Below the pieces are notes generated by a model that was given only the letters and a program-made list of their open reading frames with translations, was not told where the DNA came from and ran no database searches. From the NCBI RefSeq assembly GCF_001039355.2, contig NW_019773903.1, forward strand, positions 521,313-585,312: a stretch of DNA of 64,000 nucleotides, written 5' to 3'. Every line of letters begins with the position of its first letter. The first letter of the stretch is position 1. Below are positions 33,329 to 47,100 of this stretch, one piece after another. Both the position numbers and the translations under genes were made by a program. Source of the DNA: Lingula anatina. Its lineage: Eukaryota; Brachiopoda; Lingulata; Lingulida; Lingulidae.

Positions 33329-35171
33329 TTCAGTATCTATAGACTTGTGCCTGCCAACATATGTACAGTAGCCACTGATCCACACACTTATTGAGTTTTT
33401 TCTTCACTTCTGTTGTAAACAATTCTTTAACATGAAGGATGGGGCTGTCATCATTGGTATTCAGTAAATCCTCCCTATCGTAAAGATGAACTGGAGAAGT
33501 AATTAAACGATAACGGCCACGGTCGCCGCTACTCCCTCAAGGTGCCATTGTCATTTGAGCTTGAATGCCATGTTGTGGCTGCGATGATGAATGGCTGTAG
33601 TGTTATTGGTCGGTATCTGTGGTGTAGATTGAAGAAGTTTCTTTTGTTTTAAATGTAAAATGATAAAGCTTTGTTATCTCGCCTGAACACAGGTGTGTGG
33701 CGGAGGTGAGGGAGACCATAGGGGATAACGGGGAGGGGGGGAGGTAGGTGTGTATATTATTGGTTTATCAATTACCTAAGGGGTGGTTGATGCTAGGAAC
33801 GTATTATGTATCAAGATCTTGGTAATACATTCTCTCTTTCTCTGTGTTTTTGTTTCTCTCTCTCTCTCTCTCTCTCAAATTTTTTGTGTACGTATGCAAG
33901 GTTTAATTTTGGTTGGAATAGCTGTTTGGTTTGCCAATAATATATTAGCCTGTGATCAAAAAATTTTAGGTGAATAATATTTTTGACTGGGACCAGAAAA
34001 TCACATTTTTACCCAACTGAAAATGTATGTTAATTATTTCATGCATTGCTTCACTATATTGTTGGCTGTACGTAATCACTTGTATTCTATACGCATTCCA
34101 CTATCTATTCCCATTGCGGGAGGTCCTATACTTTTGTTAATAACAATAGAGCCAGTTTTAATATTGTCGTCCCTGCTGCTTAATAGAGAAGCATAATTAT
34201 TCAACCATCCTTTTCAAATCAGTGAGCCATCATTACTTTACAATGCTTCATTGACATTTATTGTGGAAATTTTGGCCTTTTGACGAACGACACATTTCAC
34301 TGGTAAGGACAAAGGAATTTTCAGCAGATTTTTCCATGAATATTGTACGTAATATTATAACGAGAGGTGGATAAAGATACAGAGTTGACATCAGTTTATG
34401 CCTCGGAATACATGATCGAAATCGGCCATTTGTCCAGTCAGATTTGAATGGCTATTCTTATGAAAACTCACCAAGATAATCCATCAAGTTATATATCAAT
34501 AAAAAATCCCTATAGTACTATATGTTTCATCAGACATAAATTTTACAAATTCATTACAGTGTTATATGCATGGCAGAATAACTTTAGGCAGATTTTCAGC
34601 AAGCTAGTTCAGTATACTTCTAAGAGGTGCCAAAGAACGTTAATTGAATCTTTGCACCATAACTTTTATACACCACACTGGCAGTAAAGGGAAACTTTAC
34701 AAGGTTGAAAATGTCATATTTTTATGTGTAAAAATCCTGCAAAGCTTTGACCTGGGGTATCTTTGCCAAATCAGACCTTAAAAATGATGAAGCCCCTCAA
34801 AAGGACCTGAGGGACCTGATGTCATCATTTCCTTTTGAAATGTCACGAAGACTTATTTCAGTCTAAATGAATCACAGTTATTTTAAAAACGAAGTTATTT
34901 AAATAGAAATTGGGCAAAACATCGGATCCCAGTGCAGTGCAGTGCGGAACAAGCAATGCTTCAAGAGCAGGAAAAAACAGGTTGTATTAAATTTTTGTAT
35001 GAAAATCTTGTGAAGAATACATGACTACCTTTGATAATACTACAGGACGGTGCTTCAAACTGTATGTAGATGAAAAAGACTGATTTTCATTTTAGCTAGG
35101 GAAAATTATTTCATTTTGTCCAGGTACGTATATATCAAGTTTGTCAGGTTCATCTCCGGGCATTATTCAAT

Positions 35172-35368
35172 GAACACATATTCAAAACAAGTTGGTCCGC
35201 GGACTAACAGATCCAAGGATCAAATATGGCTGACCCACTTGAAAGCTTGCCCCATAATTCCCTGATGGACACTGAATAGATTCCTGGTAGAGATTACCTG
35301 GCCTGTAAGCTTTCAATTGATCCGCAGATCTGTTGGTCCAAAGATCAACTTTGGTTGTGAATGCGGCC
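35172..35368. mobile_element. Fold-back MITE with AAT target duplication
   Basis: 197 bases, relative of 11544-11736: GATCAAATATGGC in the left arm, GATCCGCAGATCTG and TGAATGCGGCC in the right. AAT at 35169-35171 and 35369-35371. Confidence 0.8.
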
Positions 35369-36494
35369 AATATAAATTTGCATGTTGCTGAGTCTTGGTT
35401 CAAAGCAATTATCGGGGAATGTCATGTATTATTTAAGTGGATAATTATGAAAAATCATTTTTGATATCATTTTATACTGCCCTGGTGATTATCTTTACAG
35501 GTTAACTTAGAACTGCTGTTGAAAATAAAAAAGGGGTGTGTTGTGCATAGGCTTCCATGTTGCATTAGATATTTCAGAAAGAAGGGGGGGGTCTTTTTTT
35601 GAACAATTGGACTTTTAAATCCCTTAAGTAGATCAAGCCAGTTTGAGAAATGGCATAAAATCTAGATCAGAGTTTGATTTAGATTGGACTTTTTCCAGCC
35701 AAACTCGTGTGTCCACAGGATATATATATATGACTGCAGATGAAGATATCTTTTGGCTTGCAAGTACAAGTGCCTCAATAAAGCTTAAAAAACGTAAAAA
35801 AATATGCACAGTTGCACAGCATAAAAATGTGATTATTATAAGGATTTTTTCATTGTTATTTATAAGTGAAAATAGAATAAGAAACAGAAGAAAAAACTCT
35901 GAGAAGGCAATGTTTTATTCCCAGTGTATTTATGCCTGCTTTTTTTGTAAAATTTGGCACTGATCGTCCGTATTTCAATTATTTTATCACTTCAGTGACG
36001 TAATGGAAACGAGAGCCATTAGTATACAATACAACGAAGTAATAAGGGAAAATGCTCCTCAGCTTTACCGCCCATGTTCTGTGTTTACCCAAGGCTGGAA
36101 GACATTGGGTGTTGATTTGAAATAATGTCTTGGGTTCTTTTTTCCCTTTGCATTTAGCACTGGCAGGAGGCAGAGATTTGTGTCAGTGGCAGGAAGTTTA
36201 CTAATGCAACATTTATAGAAAAAAAAAATTTTCTTCTTGGGTTAGGAATTGCAGGTTTTTGCTCAAGTTTTTTTCTTGATATTTTGATTTTGAATTGAAA
36301 GAACAAAAGACTCTCTGTGCACTCTGGAACTCCTACTGGCGCCGTGGTGTACAAACAAAGGGTTTATATTTTTATTGGGTTAATTACCAAAAAACCTTCC
36401 TTGGAGAAGAGGGGATTTTCCCTGTATTTCTGAAGTTTACAGCTTTTTATTGTGTTCTTCAAGCAGCCATTTTAGGAAAACTTACAGATTGTAA

Positions 36495-36738
36495 GGCCAC
36501 ATTCAGATTCAAATGTCACACCAGCTGATTTTATCCAAATTTGCGGGGGATTCTCGTTAAATTGCATTCAATAAAATCAGCTGAATTGTCTGACCCGCCT
36601 CCCTGGTTAGCTATTTAATTAGTTAATTACCCCCTAGCAACTCGAGGAGGCGTGTCAAACATTTAAGCCAATTACAGTGACTGCACTTGGAATCTCCCAC
36701 AGAGTTAGATCAATCTAGCTAGTATGATGGGTGTGCCC
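36495..36738. mobile_element. Fold-back MITE with TAA target duplication
   Basis: 244 bases with AATTACCCCCTAGCAACTC in the middle and GATCAATCTAGC near the right end, as in the GATCGATCTA family. TAA at 36492-36494 and 36739-36741. Terminal inverted similarity is weak. Confidence 0.6.
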
Positions 36739-37388
36739 TAAGAAAATGGAGCAATAGAATAGCTGATTCTGTGCTTTTTGGTATTAAAAATAATAATAAA
36801 TCATTATGAATAATATACAGAAAAAATAGAAATAATAATAATAATAATCAGTAATTGCTATAAAATTTAGTATAATTAATGAGCAGAGACAGGTATATAG
36901 ATATTGATAGGTTGAATATACTTTTGTCCTACAGATCTGCTGAGTCAGACTTAAACCACCACATTTTCAGTTCTTTTGAAAGCTTTATTTACTGAGAAAT
37001 ACCAGCTCTACACGTTTGTGCATATTCTAATTGTGTAGTATTTAAGACAGATTCCATTATTGTTAAAGCTATTGTTCTATTGTTGATAAAATGATATGCA
37101 GTAGATCTATGCTTTTGAATACTGCCAATTTAAATACTGGTTACTTCAGTGGAACTTGTAGGCAAACCAAGTGTAACAATTCTTGTTTTGAAATTTTTAT
37201 ATAAAATGTGCTAAATTATTCAGACAAGTTACAGAAAATCAACCTGCTGCATGATGTAATTGTTAGTTTTGATTACGTGAGCATTTATGAAAATTGTTCA
37301 ATTATTTAAGGCCCCCAAAATTATGAGAAGAGGCATGATTACAGTATGAAAGATTAACACAGTAGAATACGGAGCAGGAATTCTAAAG

Positions 37389-37637
37389 AAAGTTGAGCAC
37401 ATTCAGAACAGATGAGCCAGGCTTTACAAATCCTGGTGACTAAATATGGCAGAAGTACATGAAAGAAAAACCGCCTAATCTTTTAATAGTCTCTCTGCCT
37501 CTCACAGGCCTCCCCATGTGTCGTCCCAATGGAGCCGAGATTTAATGACTGTACCCCCGCAGGGACGACGTGTGGGGAGGCGTGGATTTGTAAAGCCAGG
37601 ATTTGTAAAGCCTGGCTCAACTCGTTGTGAATGCGAT
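37389..37637. mobile_element. Fold-back MITE with AGCCAGGCTTTACAAATC arms
   Basis: About 249 bases; GAGCACATTCAGAAC at left and GTTGTGAATGCGATC at right, arms paired over about 40 bases. Target duplication unclear. Confidence 0.7.
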
Positions 37638-37869
37638 CTTACTGATAAGTAGACTAAATATGGCTGATATATACTACACACCCTATACCACATACCCTCT
37701 CTCAACCCGAGATTTAAGTATTTGAGACAGGAAGTTATCTGACAGTGATGCAAATTTTCAAAGTCCCTTTTATCTTGGAGATATGGTTACCCGTACCGTC
37801 ATCCTGGAGATTCGTTCTGTATCCGGGAGACTCCGGATTATCTTGGCAGAGATGACATGAATGCCCACT

Positions 37870-38072
37870 CCACCTATGGATTAGCTGGAAACTCAGATCT
37901 GTTGCCAGCATACTCATCCTTGGCACTAGAAATGGCACAGGGGACTTTTTCTCTCCAGAAGGGTGACAAATGAATCTTGCACACACCTCCCCCATCTCCC
38001 CCCTGGACATGGACTTGCTGAAAACTCAGATATGTTGTCAATATACTGATAGCCTGGGTTCTGGAAATGGCA
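37870..38072. repeat. Diverged direct repeat, about 133-base period
   Basis: Segments at about 37883-37937 and 38014-38072 share AACTCAGAT, GTTG and GAAATGGCA words in the same order. Confidence 0.55.
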
Positions 38073-38590
38073 GATGCTGCTTGAAATTCAGGGTGTTCAG
38101 ACAACAGTGACATAATATTACCATACCTGTCACTTTATGTAACAGTTTATTGACACACAATGAGTGACGTACGTGTCAATGAAGTACCAGTAGATTGAAA
38201 TAATGCCAGCATTTAAATGTACCATTGCGACATAGCTATACCGGTAAATTGTAAAATCATCATGAGTTTGATTGTAATAATGTCAAGTATGTATGGTGGC
38301 CATTTCAGATTTGATATATATATATATATATATTTTGTAGTATTGGATCCTTTCATCATATCCACAGCACTAAAAAGGGAAAAAAGAAACATTTTAAACT
38401 TCTTTTTAACAATCACGAAAAATATACCATTTGAAAGATTTGTAAATTGACTGTTTTCTTGTCAAAAACTGTGTTATTTTGAGTAGTTAAAGAATCGAGA
38501 ATGGTAGAATAGTGTAGTATATAGACAGGGGTGGATCCAGGATTATGTGAAGGGTGGGGCGGCGCAATTGCGAAGCCACCCCTTCTCCCT

Positions 38591-39276
38591 GCTTTCGGTA
38601 TTTTAGAGGGTGAACAATTCCATTTGGTACAGTTTAGAACTATGATTCAGCTAGACCATTAGTGTGAAATTTTTTCAGAAATAAAAAAAATCTGCCACTG
38701 ACAAGATATGTGATGCTTGGGAAATGTTTGAATAATTGCTATATACACATTTCAACATACCCAAGCCTTTGATGTCGTCAGGTAGTGCATTTATTCATTA
38801 AACTCTTTAGCAGATAAAAAAAAAAGCTCAAAATGCGACTTCTGTAATAGATCAACTCGACATGATGCAACCATTCCTGGATAATTAGCATCTTATGCTA
38901 GTGCCAAAAAGATACAAATGTTTCAATTAGTGGGAAATGTTTTCATTGACAGTTGGATGATGAGGCATATGTCGTATTGCTGACACTAATGTCTGTTAGG
39001 TGCGTCTTCGGTGATAGTTGAGTGTCTACTTAGAGCCAACATGATTTTGTCTGAAAACAAAACTTTTGTCCTCAGGACATAAGACTGATACAAAGTTTTT
39101 TAATTAATTTAATTTTCACACATTGGCTGCATCCCAATGGTTTTTTCTTTCTTTCTTTTTTTTTTTTTTTGTTTGTTTGTTTGTTTTTTTTAATCCAGAC
39201 TTAACCACTGAGATTTTCCTTTTGCTTGTCTCAGTACAAAACCTTAACCATTGTTTAAAATTGACTGATTTTTCAT
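38591..39276 (+). repeat. Direct repeat flanking the gap, left copy
   Basis: About 686 bases matched by 39837-40517 with only a few substitutions and homopolymer-length changes. No gene is seen inside. Probably the second allele of the same locus. Confidence 0.93.
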
Positions 39277-39836
39277 NNNNNNNNNNNNNNNNNNNNNNNN
39301 NNNNNNNNNNNNNNNNNNNNNNNNNNNNNNNNNNNNNNNNNNNNNNNNNNNNNNNNNNNNNNNNNNNNNNNNNNNNNNNNNNNNNNNNNNNNNNNNNNNN
39401 NNNNNNNNNNNNNNNNNNNNNNNNNNNNNNNNNNNNNNNNNNNNNNNNNNNNNNNNNNNNNNNNNNNNNNNNNNNNNNNNNNNNNNNNNNNNNNNNNNNN
39501 NNNNNNNNNNNNNNNNNNNNNNNNNNNNNNNNNNNNNNNNNNNNNNNNNNNNNNNNNNNNNNNNNNNNNNNNNNNNNNNNNNNNNNNNNNNNNNNNNNNN
39601 NNNNNNNNNNNNNNNNNNNNNNNNNNNNNNNNNNNNNNNNNNNNNNNNNNNNNNNNNNNNNNNNNNNNNNNNNNNNNNNNNNNNNNNNNNNNNNNNNNNN
39701 NNNNNNNNNNNNNNNNNNNNNNNNNNNNNNNNNNNNNNNNNNNNNNNNNNNNNNNNNNNNNNNNNNNNNNNNNNNNNNNNNNNNNNNNNNNNNNNNNNNN
39801 NNNNNNNNNNNNNNNNNNNNNNNNNNNNNNNNNNNN
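39277..39836. other. Assembly gap, 560 n
   Basis: A run of n. The sequence right of it repeats the sequence left of it, and the left copy stops just before the position of an (AAT)n tract in the right copy. Confidence 0.99.
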
Positions 39837-40517
39837 GCTTTCGGTATTTTAGAGGGTGAACAATTCCATTTGGTACAGTTTAGAACTATGATTCAGCTAG
39901 ACCATTAGTGTGAAATTTTTTCAGAAATAAAAAAAATCTGCCACTGACAAGATATGTTATGCTTGGGAAATGTTTGAATAATTGCTATATACACATTTCA
40001 ACATACCCAAGCCTTTGATGTCGTCAGGTAGTGCATTTATTCATTAAACTCTTTAGCAGATAAAAAAAAAGCTCAAAATGCGACTTCTGTAATAGATCAA
40101 CTCGACATGATGCAACCATTCCTGGATAATTAGCATCTTATGCGAGTGCCAAAAAGATACAAATGTTTCAATTAGTGGGAAATGTTTTTGTTGACAGTTG
40201 GATGATGAGGCATATGTTGTATTGCTGACACTAATGTCTGTTAGGTGCGTCTTCGGTGATAGTTGAGTGTCTACTTAGAGCCAACATGATTTTGTCTGAA
40301 AACAAAACTTTTGTCCTCAGGACATAAGACTGATACAAAGTTTTTTTAATTAATTTAATTTTCACACATTGGCTGCATCCCAATGGTTTTTTCTTTCTTT
40401 CTTTTTTTTTTGTTTGTTTGTTTGTTTTTTTTAATCCAGACTTAACCACTGAGATTTTCCTTTTGCTTGTCTCAGTACAAAACCTTAACCATTGTTTAAA
40501 ATTGACTGATTTTTCAT
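39837..40517 (+). repeat. Direct repeat flanking the gap, right copy
   Basis: Near-identical to 38591-39276; continues into an (AAT)n tract at 40520-40556 that the left copy lacks because it stops there. Confidence 0.93.
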
Positions 40518-40518
40518 T

Positions 40519-40519
<1 letters not shown>

Positions 40520-40556
<37 letters not shown>
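40520..40556. repeat. (AAT)n microsatellite
   Basis: Directly follows the right copy of the gap-flanking repeat; the left copy stops at this point. Confidence 0.95.
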
Positions 40557-40619
40557 TGTAATAATAAGAATTATTATAATACATATCTAGAATCTTATGT
40601 CTGGCACAAATGTTCACAA

Positions 40620-43600
40620 GGCTGCATAAAAAAAAAAACGCCTAAAGTTAAAATAGATGATAAATAAGTTAGCAATAAAATATTAAGAAAATATCAAAGA
40701 TTAAAATTTATCACTAAACTTAAAACCATGCAGTTTAAGAGGTCTTCAGTTTCAGTTGCAAGCTGTTTTGCTCAGTGTGCAACTTTTAAAATGATGTATC
40801 CGTTTTCAGAGCAATTTTAAGTGATCTATGTGTTTTATAAGCAGCCATGTGAATCCGGAAGATGAACACAGGAGATAAAAGGTACTGGGACCTCCTTTGA
40901 AATAATTATCAGCTTTGTTCCTGCAGGAACTATTTCAGACTGAAAATCAGCCTAAATGTGTCAGTGCACTGATAGATCTGAATAGATCTTTTAGATCAGA
41001 GGTTTGTTATAATTTTTTTATGTACACATTCATTCAAATGTGCAGAACAGTCCACTGAAACAGAATTCTTAATTTGTCCGGAATTCTAGCCAAAAAAATG
41101 GGCTCAGTAATATTCAAATAAAAAGACAATTACTGATTTTTTTTCGGTCAAATAAGACTAATTTCTTTTGGTCAAAAAGGTTTTGACTAGCTTTTGTCAA
41201 GACTTCTTTGGTGTAATAGAGGCAAGATAGTCACTAGCCATATTTTGGGCCACTTAACAAATTTCCGTCAACTATAGGTTAACTGTTACAAACCCGTCTG
41301 AACTCTCCGATGGAAAAGAAAGATTTATTATGAGAGGATGTCAAAGATGGTGTAATATCCTCCTAAGTGCTGTACTTACTGGTCCATTACTTCCATGTAT
41401 TACAGCAATTTGAAGCTGAAAAAGTGGAAAAAACATGGGATCAAAGGATAATGATGTAGTTTCTAAATTATGATTTTGTATTTTTTTTTAGTTGGATTCA
41501 TCTTTGATGTCTGTTTGGGATAATTCTTATGTGATTATCACTTTTTGATCTTTATTATTTTTTTTGGTTAAGTTTGACTCTGAAATGTGAAGAGTATAAA
41601 TCTTATTACTGAGTTATAGAATGTGATGTTGAATATGGGTTTTCAGTAAAACAACAACATATAGGATGGCGATTAGGCAATTGTACTTACGTATGATTTT
41701 AATTGTTATCATTTTTTTTGTTTTGTTGATTTGACTTTGATTTTTAAAGATTATAACTGTTAGTGATGTTTATGAAATAATTGAGCTATGGCGGGTGGGT
41801 GGGGGGGGGGGGGGGAGGGATTTGAGAGAGGAGGAATTAGAAAGATCCACCCTTTAGGATGAAAAAGGTCTGCTGTGAACTAAAATGTGATCTAAGCTTT
41901 ACACCAACTCTCTAGTTGGTCAACAGTGGGTCAACTTTCCAGAAAAAGGAACATCCTTACAAGAAATTACAGGATCTCCAGACCAGAGTGACTTATGGTG
42001 AAGTTTTCAGCAAAAACAACATCACCAACATGCCCATAACAACAGACTAATGTCCACTTGTCCGGAGATCTTCTCCGACCCGTAGCCCCATGATAGCGGT
42101 CAGTAGCAGCTGATAAACTATACGTATTTAATCTAAGTGAGACAGTTATGGGACTGACCGTGGATAATGCCTCAGTAATTGCCTCTGAGTCGCGTCTTTG
42201 CCAGTATATCATGTCGGCTTTGATCTTGGGATAGATTTACAGTGATGGGGGGTGGAGGAAAATTGTCTGTGATGTTTAATGAGGCCTGAGCTTTTATTTT
42301 TTTCGATAATTAAAAGGATAACAACTGTTTTTTTTTTGGCCAAAAAATGAATTTTCCTTGGATAAACAACAATTTTCCCATACTAACCATTTGTTGATGA
42401 ATCCATTTCGACATTCAAAGTTAGTCCCTTTTTTTTTTCTAAAAAGTTCTTTTTTAAAATAATCTCTTAAGAGATTATTGCAGAGTATAGTCACCTGTGG
42501 ACCAGAGGGCACATGATATGATGACAAGCAAAGATTTCAGAATAATTGTTATCACTGCCGTTTTTGTGATAAAATAGAATGTTATATTTCTATGACTTGT
42601 TTACAATGTATTTATTGTGAAATATGCATCTCATAACAAGAGTTGTTATCCCTTTAATTTACTTAGTGTAGCCTAATTAATAAACAGTGTTTTTAAAAAC
42701 TGATATATTGACTGGGTGAAATAAAAGTAAATTATAAAAAATTATGCTTTTGAAAAAAAAAAATGAATATCATTTGCATCTAATGACAAATGATGGTGAT
42801 TATCACCCATATTGAAAAATTTAAATAAAAAAGTAAGCACTTTTGTGTATGAGATTTTGAATTTTTTTTTTAAATCTGTAACTTAAAGCTGAAAAATATG
42901 ACTTGAATATGTTGATTCAAAAGAGAATCCTCCTGTCCTTAATTTGCCTAATTCAAATTTTAAATCATTTCCCAAAATAAAACTGTTTTCAAACACAAAA
43001 TAACTACTAAATGTGACCTTCAGAACAACTTCCCAATCTTATCAACAATTTAATGAAGTTATATTAATTCTGAAACTTATTAAAAATACATCTACATTTC
43101 ATTTATCCCAGAACATTGCAAGAACAGTACAAGCATATATTCAGTGAAAAAATGGACTAGTTTTGTAACTTTATGGTAATGGCTATCTCATGGTCATTAC
43201 AGGTCATTAAGGCTGTGACAAAGATTGTTCCAACATAAAAAATTTACAATAAAAATTTCACGCCAGCGTGTGAAATCCACACCAACATAAGATATTCATG
43301 TCAGTGTAAAATGAGCATAACTGCCTTGTTAACATGTGTTAGTTCACAAGATACACACGACCACAGGGAAAATAGAGGAAAAAAGGAACCTAACTTTAAA
43401 AAAAATTACAGTGATATATGTATATATTAGAATATTCAAAACAGCAAAGAACATTCTTTAAACCTCTTATAAAAGTACTTTTAAGTTTAAAAACGGAACA
43501 CTTCAAAATTTGATTAAATAAATAAATAAAATAATTAATTAAGAAAAAATAAAATAAGTTAGTGGATAGAATAAAATAGAATAGAGATATCTAAAAACCC

Positions 43601-43900
43601 TGTTTATGAGTACTTAAACGGAACACTTCAGGTATTGCAAAATCAAATTAAGAGCTTTTGCTTGGGAATGTAAACGTCATGTTAATATGTGCCAAGCAAG
43701 AAACTAATTCCACCAAAGCATACATTTCAAACAGATCTTCAGGTAGCAGTTCTACCTCAGTCACATATGAACCGTATCCAAGTCATTGGTGTTCCCTTGT
43801 AGTTAATGTCAGTACTCCTGTTTATGGAGTTGTTTACGAGTTGCTTTGATTCCTGTGGCCACATTGTGTGTTTGCTAGTACATGTAGCGCGTTGGTGGGC
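40620..43900. other. AT-rich DNA, no gene seen
   Basis: Includes poly(G) at 41796-41818 and a less AT-rich island at 41940-42240 with no supported exon; otherwise nothing. Confidence 0.6.
42458..42479. other. Perfect 22-base palindrome
   Basis: Half-site AATAATCTCTT followed immediately by its reverse complement. In AT-rich unique sequence; no function assigned. Confidence 0.9.
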
Positions 43901-43922
43901 TAGGCCAGTCAGTGCTTCCAAC

Positions 43923-44189
43923 GCCTGCTAAAATTTGTCTCATTTTAACACTCACTTACGGTTCTCAATTCTGTCCTAGAACATAATGTTTTTCTCTTTT
44001 AATGAAGAATGTTCTTAATCTGTTCTAGGACATTCTGAAGGACTTCCCAAAAACATTTCTCAGACTGATACATTCATTACAGAACAACATTAAATCTGTA
44101 AAAAAAAAAAAAAAAAAAAAAATACACCAGATGCTCTAGAATAGATTGAGAACTAAGTGAACATTAAATGAGACAAATTTTCGCAGGGG
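43923..44189. mobile_element. Fold-back MITE with AAAATTTGTCTCATTT ends
   Basis: About 267 bases; inverted ends of roughly 57 bases, with a 20-plus poly(A) near the centre (44098-44122). A possible AAC duplication flanks it. Confidence 0.75.
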
Positions 44190-44199
44190 AACTCACCCT

Positions 44200-47100
44200 A
44201 ACATGAAAATGCAATCTTCTCATATTTTGTCTGTGGTAATTAGTCCTTTTTTTCAGCGTTTGTTAAGCAATTAGTCAATGGCATTTGGGAACCTTAATTG
44301 CTGCCAAGCCCACATATGGCAATTCTAATAGTACATGCAATCATACTAGCACAAATCATATGGAGATGATTGCAAGGAGTGATGTGTTTGATCTCCCAAA
44401 AGTGACACTACTAATAGTACATACATACATACTGTATGGAGATGAATGCAGGGAACACTGTCTTTGATTATGTTTTTGTAAGTATTTGTGCTTTATGTAT
44501 GGTAATATAGGCAGCATGTGGAATGGTTTCATTAAAGGACTTCAGGCCTAAAGTTGGTCCAAACTTTAACACCAAAATTTAAGTCTGTGTGTTATGAATT
44601 GACAGATGTAAATTAGATAGTTTAGATTTTCTGCAGGTAGTGTTAATGATGCATTGCACCATAAAGTCATGTTTCATTGATATTTTGGCAGACTGCTGAC
44701 AAGAATGTGTTAGGTGAGACAGAACACATTCTATGTTGTGCTTGAAATGTGCAGATTGCAATAGTTGTGACAGAGATCCCAAAATGTGCTGAATATATGA
44801 AAATAATGCCATTTGGATTAAGCAGATACTTACTTCTATTGCCTTTAATGGCACACTTAGTATCTACAGACTGGGAAATTAATTTGTCGCCTTTTTTTCT
44901 TTTGAGGCCAAACTGGAATCCATTATAACCATCCATATAAATGAGTATAAAGAACATCCATAGGACATTAACAGAGACATGGTGGCTGTAATTGAATATA
45001 CAGTGTCATTAAAAACTATTTGACAGCCCAATATAACAGTGAGGAGCCAAGTAAATCAAAATTATTTCACTTGAAATGGACGCTCGCATTCTGTTACAGT
45101 GTGATGGAAAATTATTTGACAATAAAGTGACGATGCTCAAAATTATTGCTTTCCTGTTAAAAGAATGAACATTGGAGAGCTGTATATAGTGTGAGTTTTT
45201 TAAGACAATTATTGATTTGGAACAGGTTTTACTAGGTACATAGATATACTGTACTCCATTTTGATGATCAGTTAATTTATTAACTTGTCTCCTTTTTAAT
45301 TTCCCAACAGTAATCTGAAATGTTGATTTAACAGATAATTTTTGCATGTTTTTTTTAATTTGGTTGTCTGCTCCTTTTTTACGTGGCATTCTATCATAAA
45401 TGACATGATAAACAACATATTCATATGTTTTGTGTGCAAAAGTTAATGTAGAGGATTAATTATAATTTTTTTATAAAGTAATAAGGCATGCAATAAGAAA
45501 ACTCAAAATCATTGTCAGATACTCCCCTATGCTCGACACTCCAAATTAACATGATTAATTTTGATTAGTACCTTGGGTTTTTATGAAAGGGAATAGAACC
45601 TAGTCCCATGATGATATTACAAGTTAGTACAATGTACCAGTCAAACCGTTAGGCATGATATCTGTAACGTGTCAAGGGCCGAAGGGTACATGTACCAGAT
45701 AATGAATTTTGAGAATTAAGTGTGTGAGGTAGCGGAACTCCTTCACACGATAGCCGGCAATATCGTTAACCTTCCTGTACTTGGGGGTTTCATAAGTTGT
45801 AGAGTTCATTTCCAATGAAACTTTTGGATTGATCTACCACCCTGGTGACTCCTGCTGAATGTAATCAGATTGAGAGATTAACACTCCTCCTCCTTGGTGA
45901 GAAGAATACAGAAAAGCTGGTGATTATACAAGTATCATGTGAAAGCAACAGTAAGTGTGTTAATCTGATTGCTTTCGGCGAGAGTCTCCACAGAGCTGGA
46001 TCAATCTGCATAGATGGATAGTTTCATTGGGACTGAGCCTTAAAAGTAATCACTGCACAGTTATGCCAGACCATGTGATCAGTCAAGCAAATCAGTTTAA
46101 CATGGAAGAATCCAATTTTGATCTAGAACCTTAACGTATACCGTATGTATTCACCCAAAAATACAGTTTATACAAGGCTAGGCCGGGCTACTGTACTTAA
46201 GATTGAAAAGCTGTCTAGCTTGCGTCATTTTTAACCCTATTGGAATCAATCTTGATTGGATTCAGCATAATTTATAATGGCTATGACACAATAATTACAT
46301 ACCACAATAATGTATTATGTGAATCCATAACGTAGATAGATTAGATGAAACCAGTAATGCACATCTGTTTAGTTTCATGTAGATTTTGTTTTTAAAAAAA
46401 TAATGCAATGTTGAAAGTTAGGTAAACATTTGGGAAAATTTTGAGATCCATAACAATTTTGATTTGGGTCGTGCTGTTTGTGACGGAGAAGGTCCGAGGG
46501 GGGGAAATCCGATAGACTGACACCAGTTTCACCAGTGGAATCGTACTAGTATGTGTAAAGTTAATAGGTTTATCTCTCTGCATTAGGAAACGGCAGATAT
46601 CGACATGCAATTCTGTGGGGAATTTTGTTAGGCTCCCTGGGGTAAATAATTCCTTGCACTAACTCCTTCTATGTGGTAGGATTGGCACTGGTAAAGAAGT
46701 TAGGTTGCGTGGGGAAGTGGAATGATGTACGGTAATGACTGGATCTGTTTAATGAGAGAAATTGTGAATTTTACAAGTTATGTATTTTTGTAAGTCACAA
46801 ATTCTAAAAATTAGAAAATTTCCATAATTAAGTGGTAGATACAAATTGAAAAGCAGGCTACCCTGTAATTTTATTCTATACAATAAAAACTCCACAAATG
46901 CTACATAGAAATATATTTTTAATGATTAAAAATGATGTATTCTTAAGGTTGATGTTTTTTCTCCATTGTAAAGATCCAGTCTTTTTAGCACAGTTTGTGA
47001 TATGGAATCAAAATAGGAACAAAAGGATAAGAACTTGTGCATCAGATCTTCAAATTTTAGTTAACATTTTATTTTTCCTGGAAATTTCAACTTTTCACAT

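Noticed and set aside
33003-33394. Several overlapping frames of Cys-Val or Thr-His repeats
   Set aside because: These are translations of the TG/CA microsatellites in all frames.
39123-39908. A 261-codon open frame on the plus strand
   Set aside because: Most of it is the 560-n gap, which has no stop codons only because the bases are unknown.
45009-45389. A 126-codon minus-strand frame beginning MPRKKGADNQIKKN
   Set aside because: Composition follows the AT-rich background; no family, no splice sites, no neighbour context.
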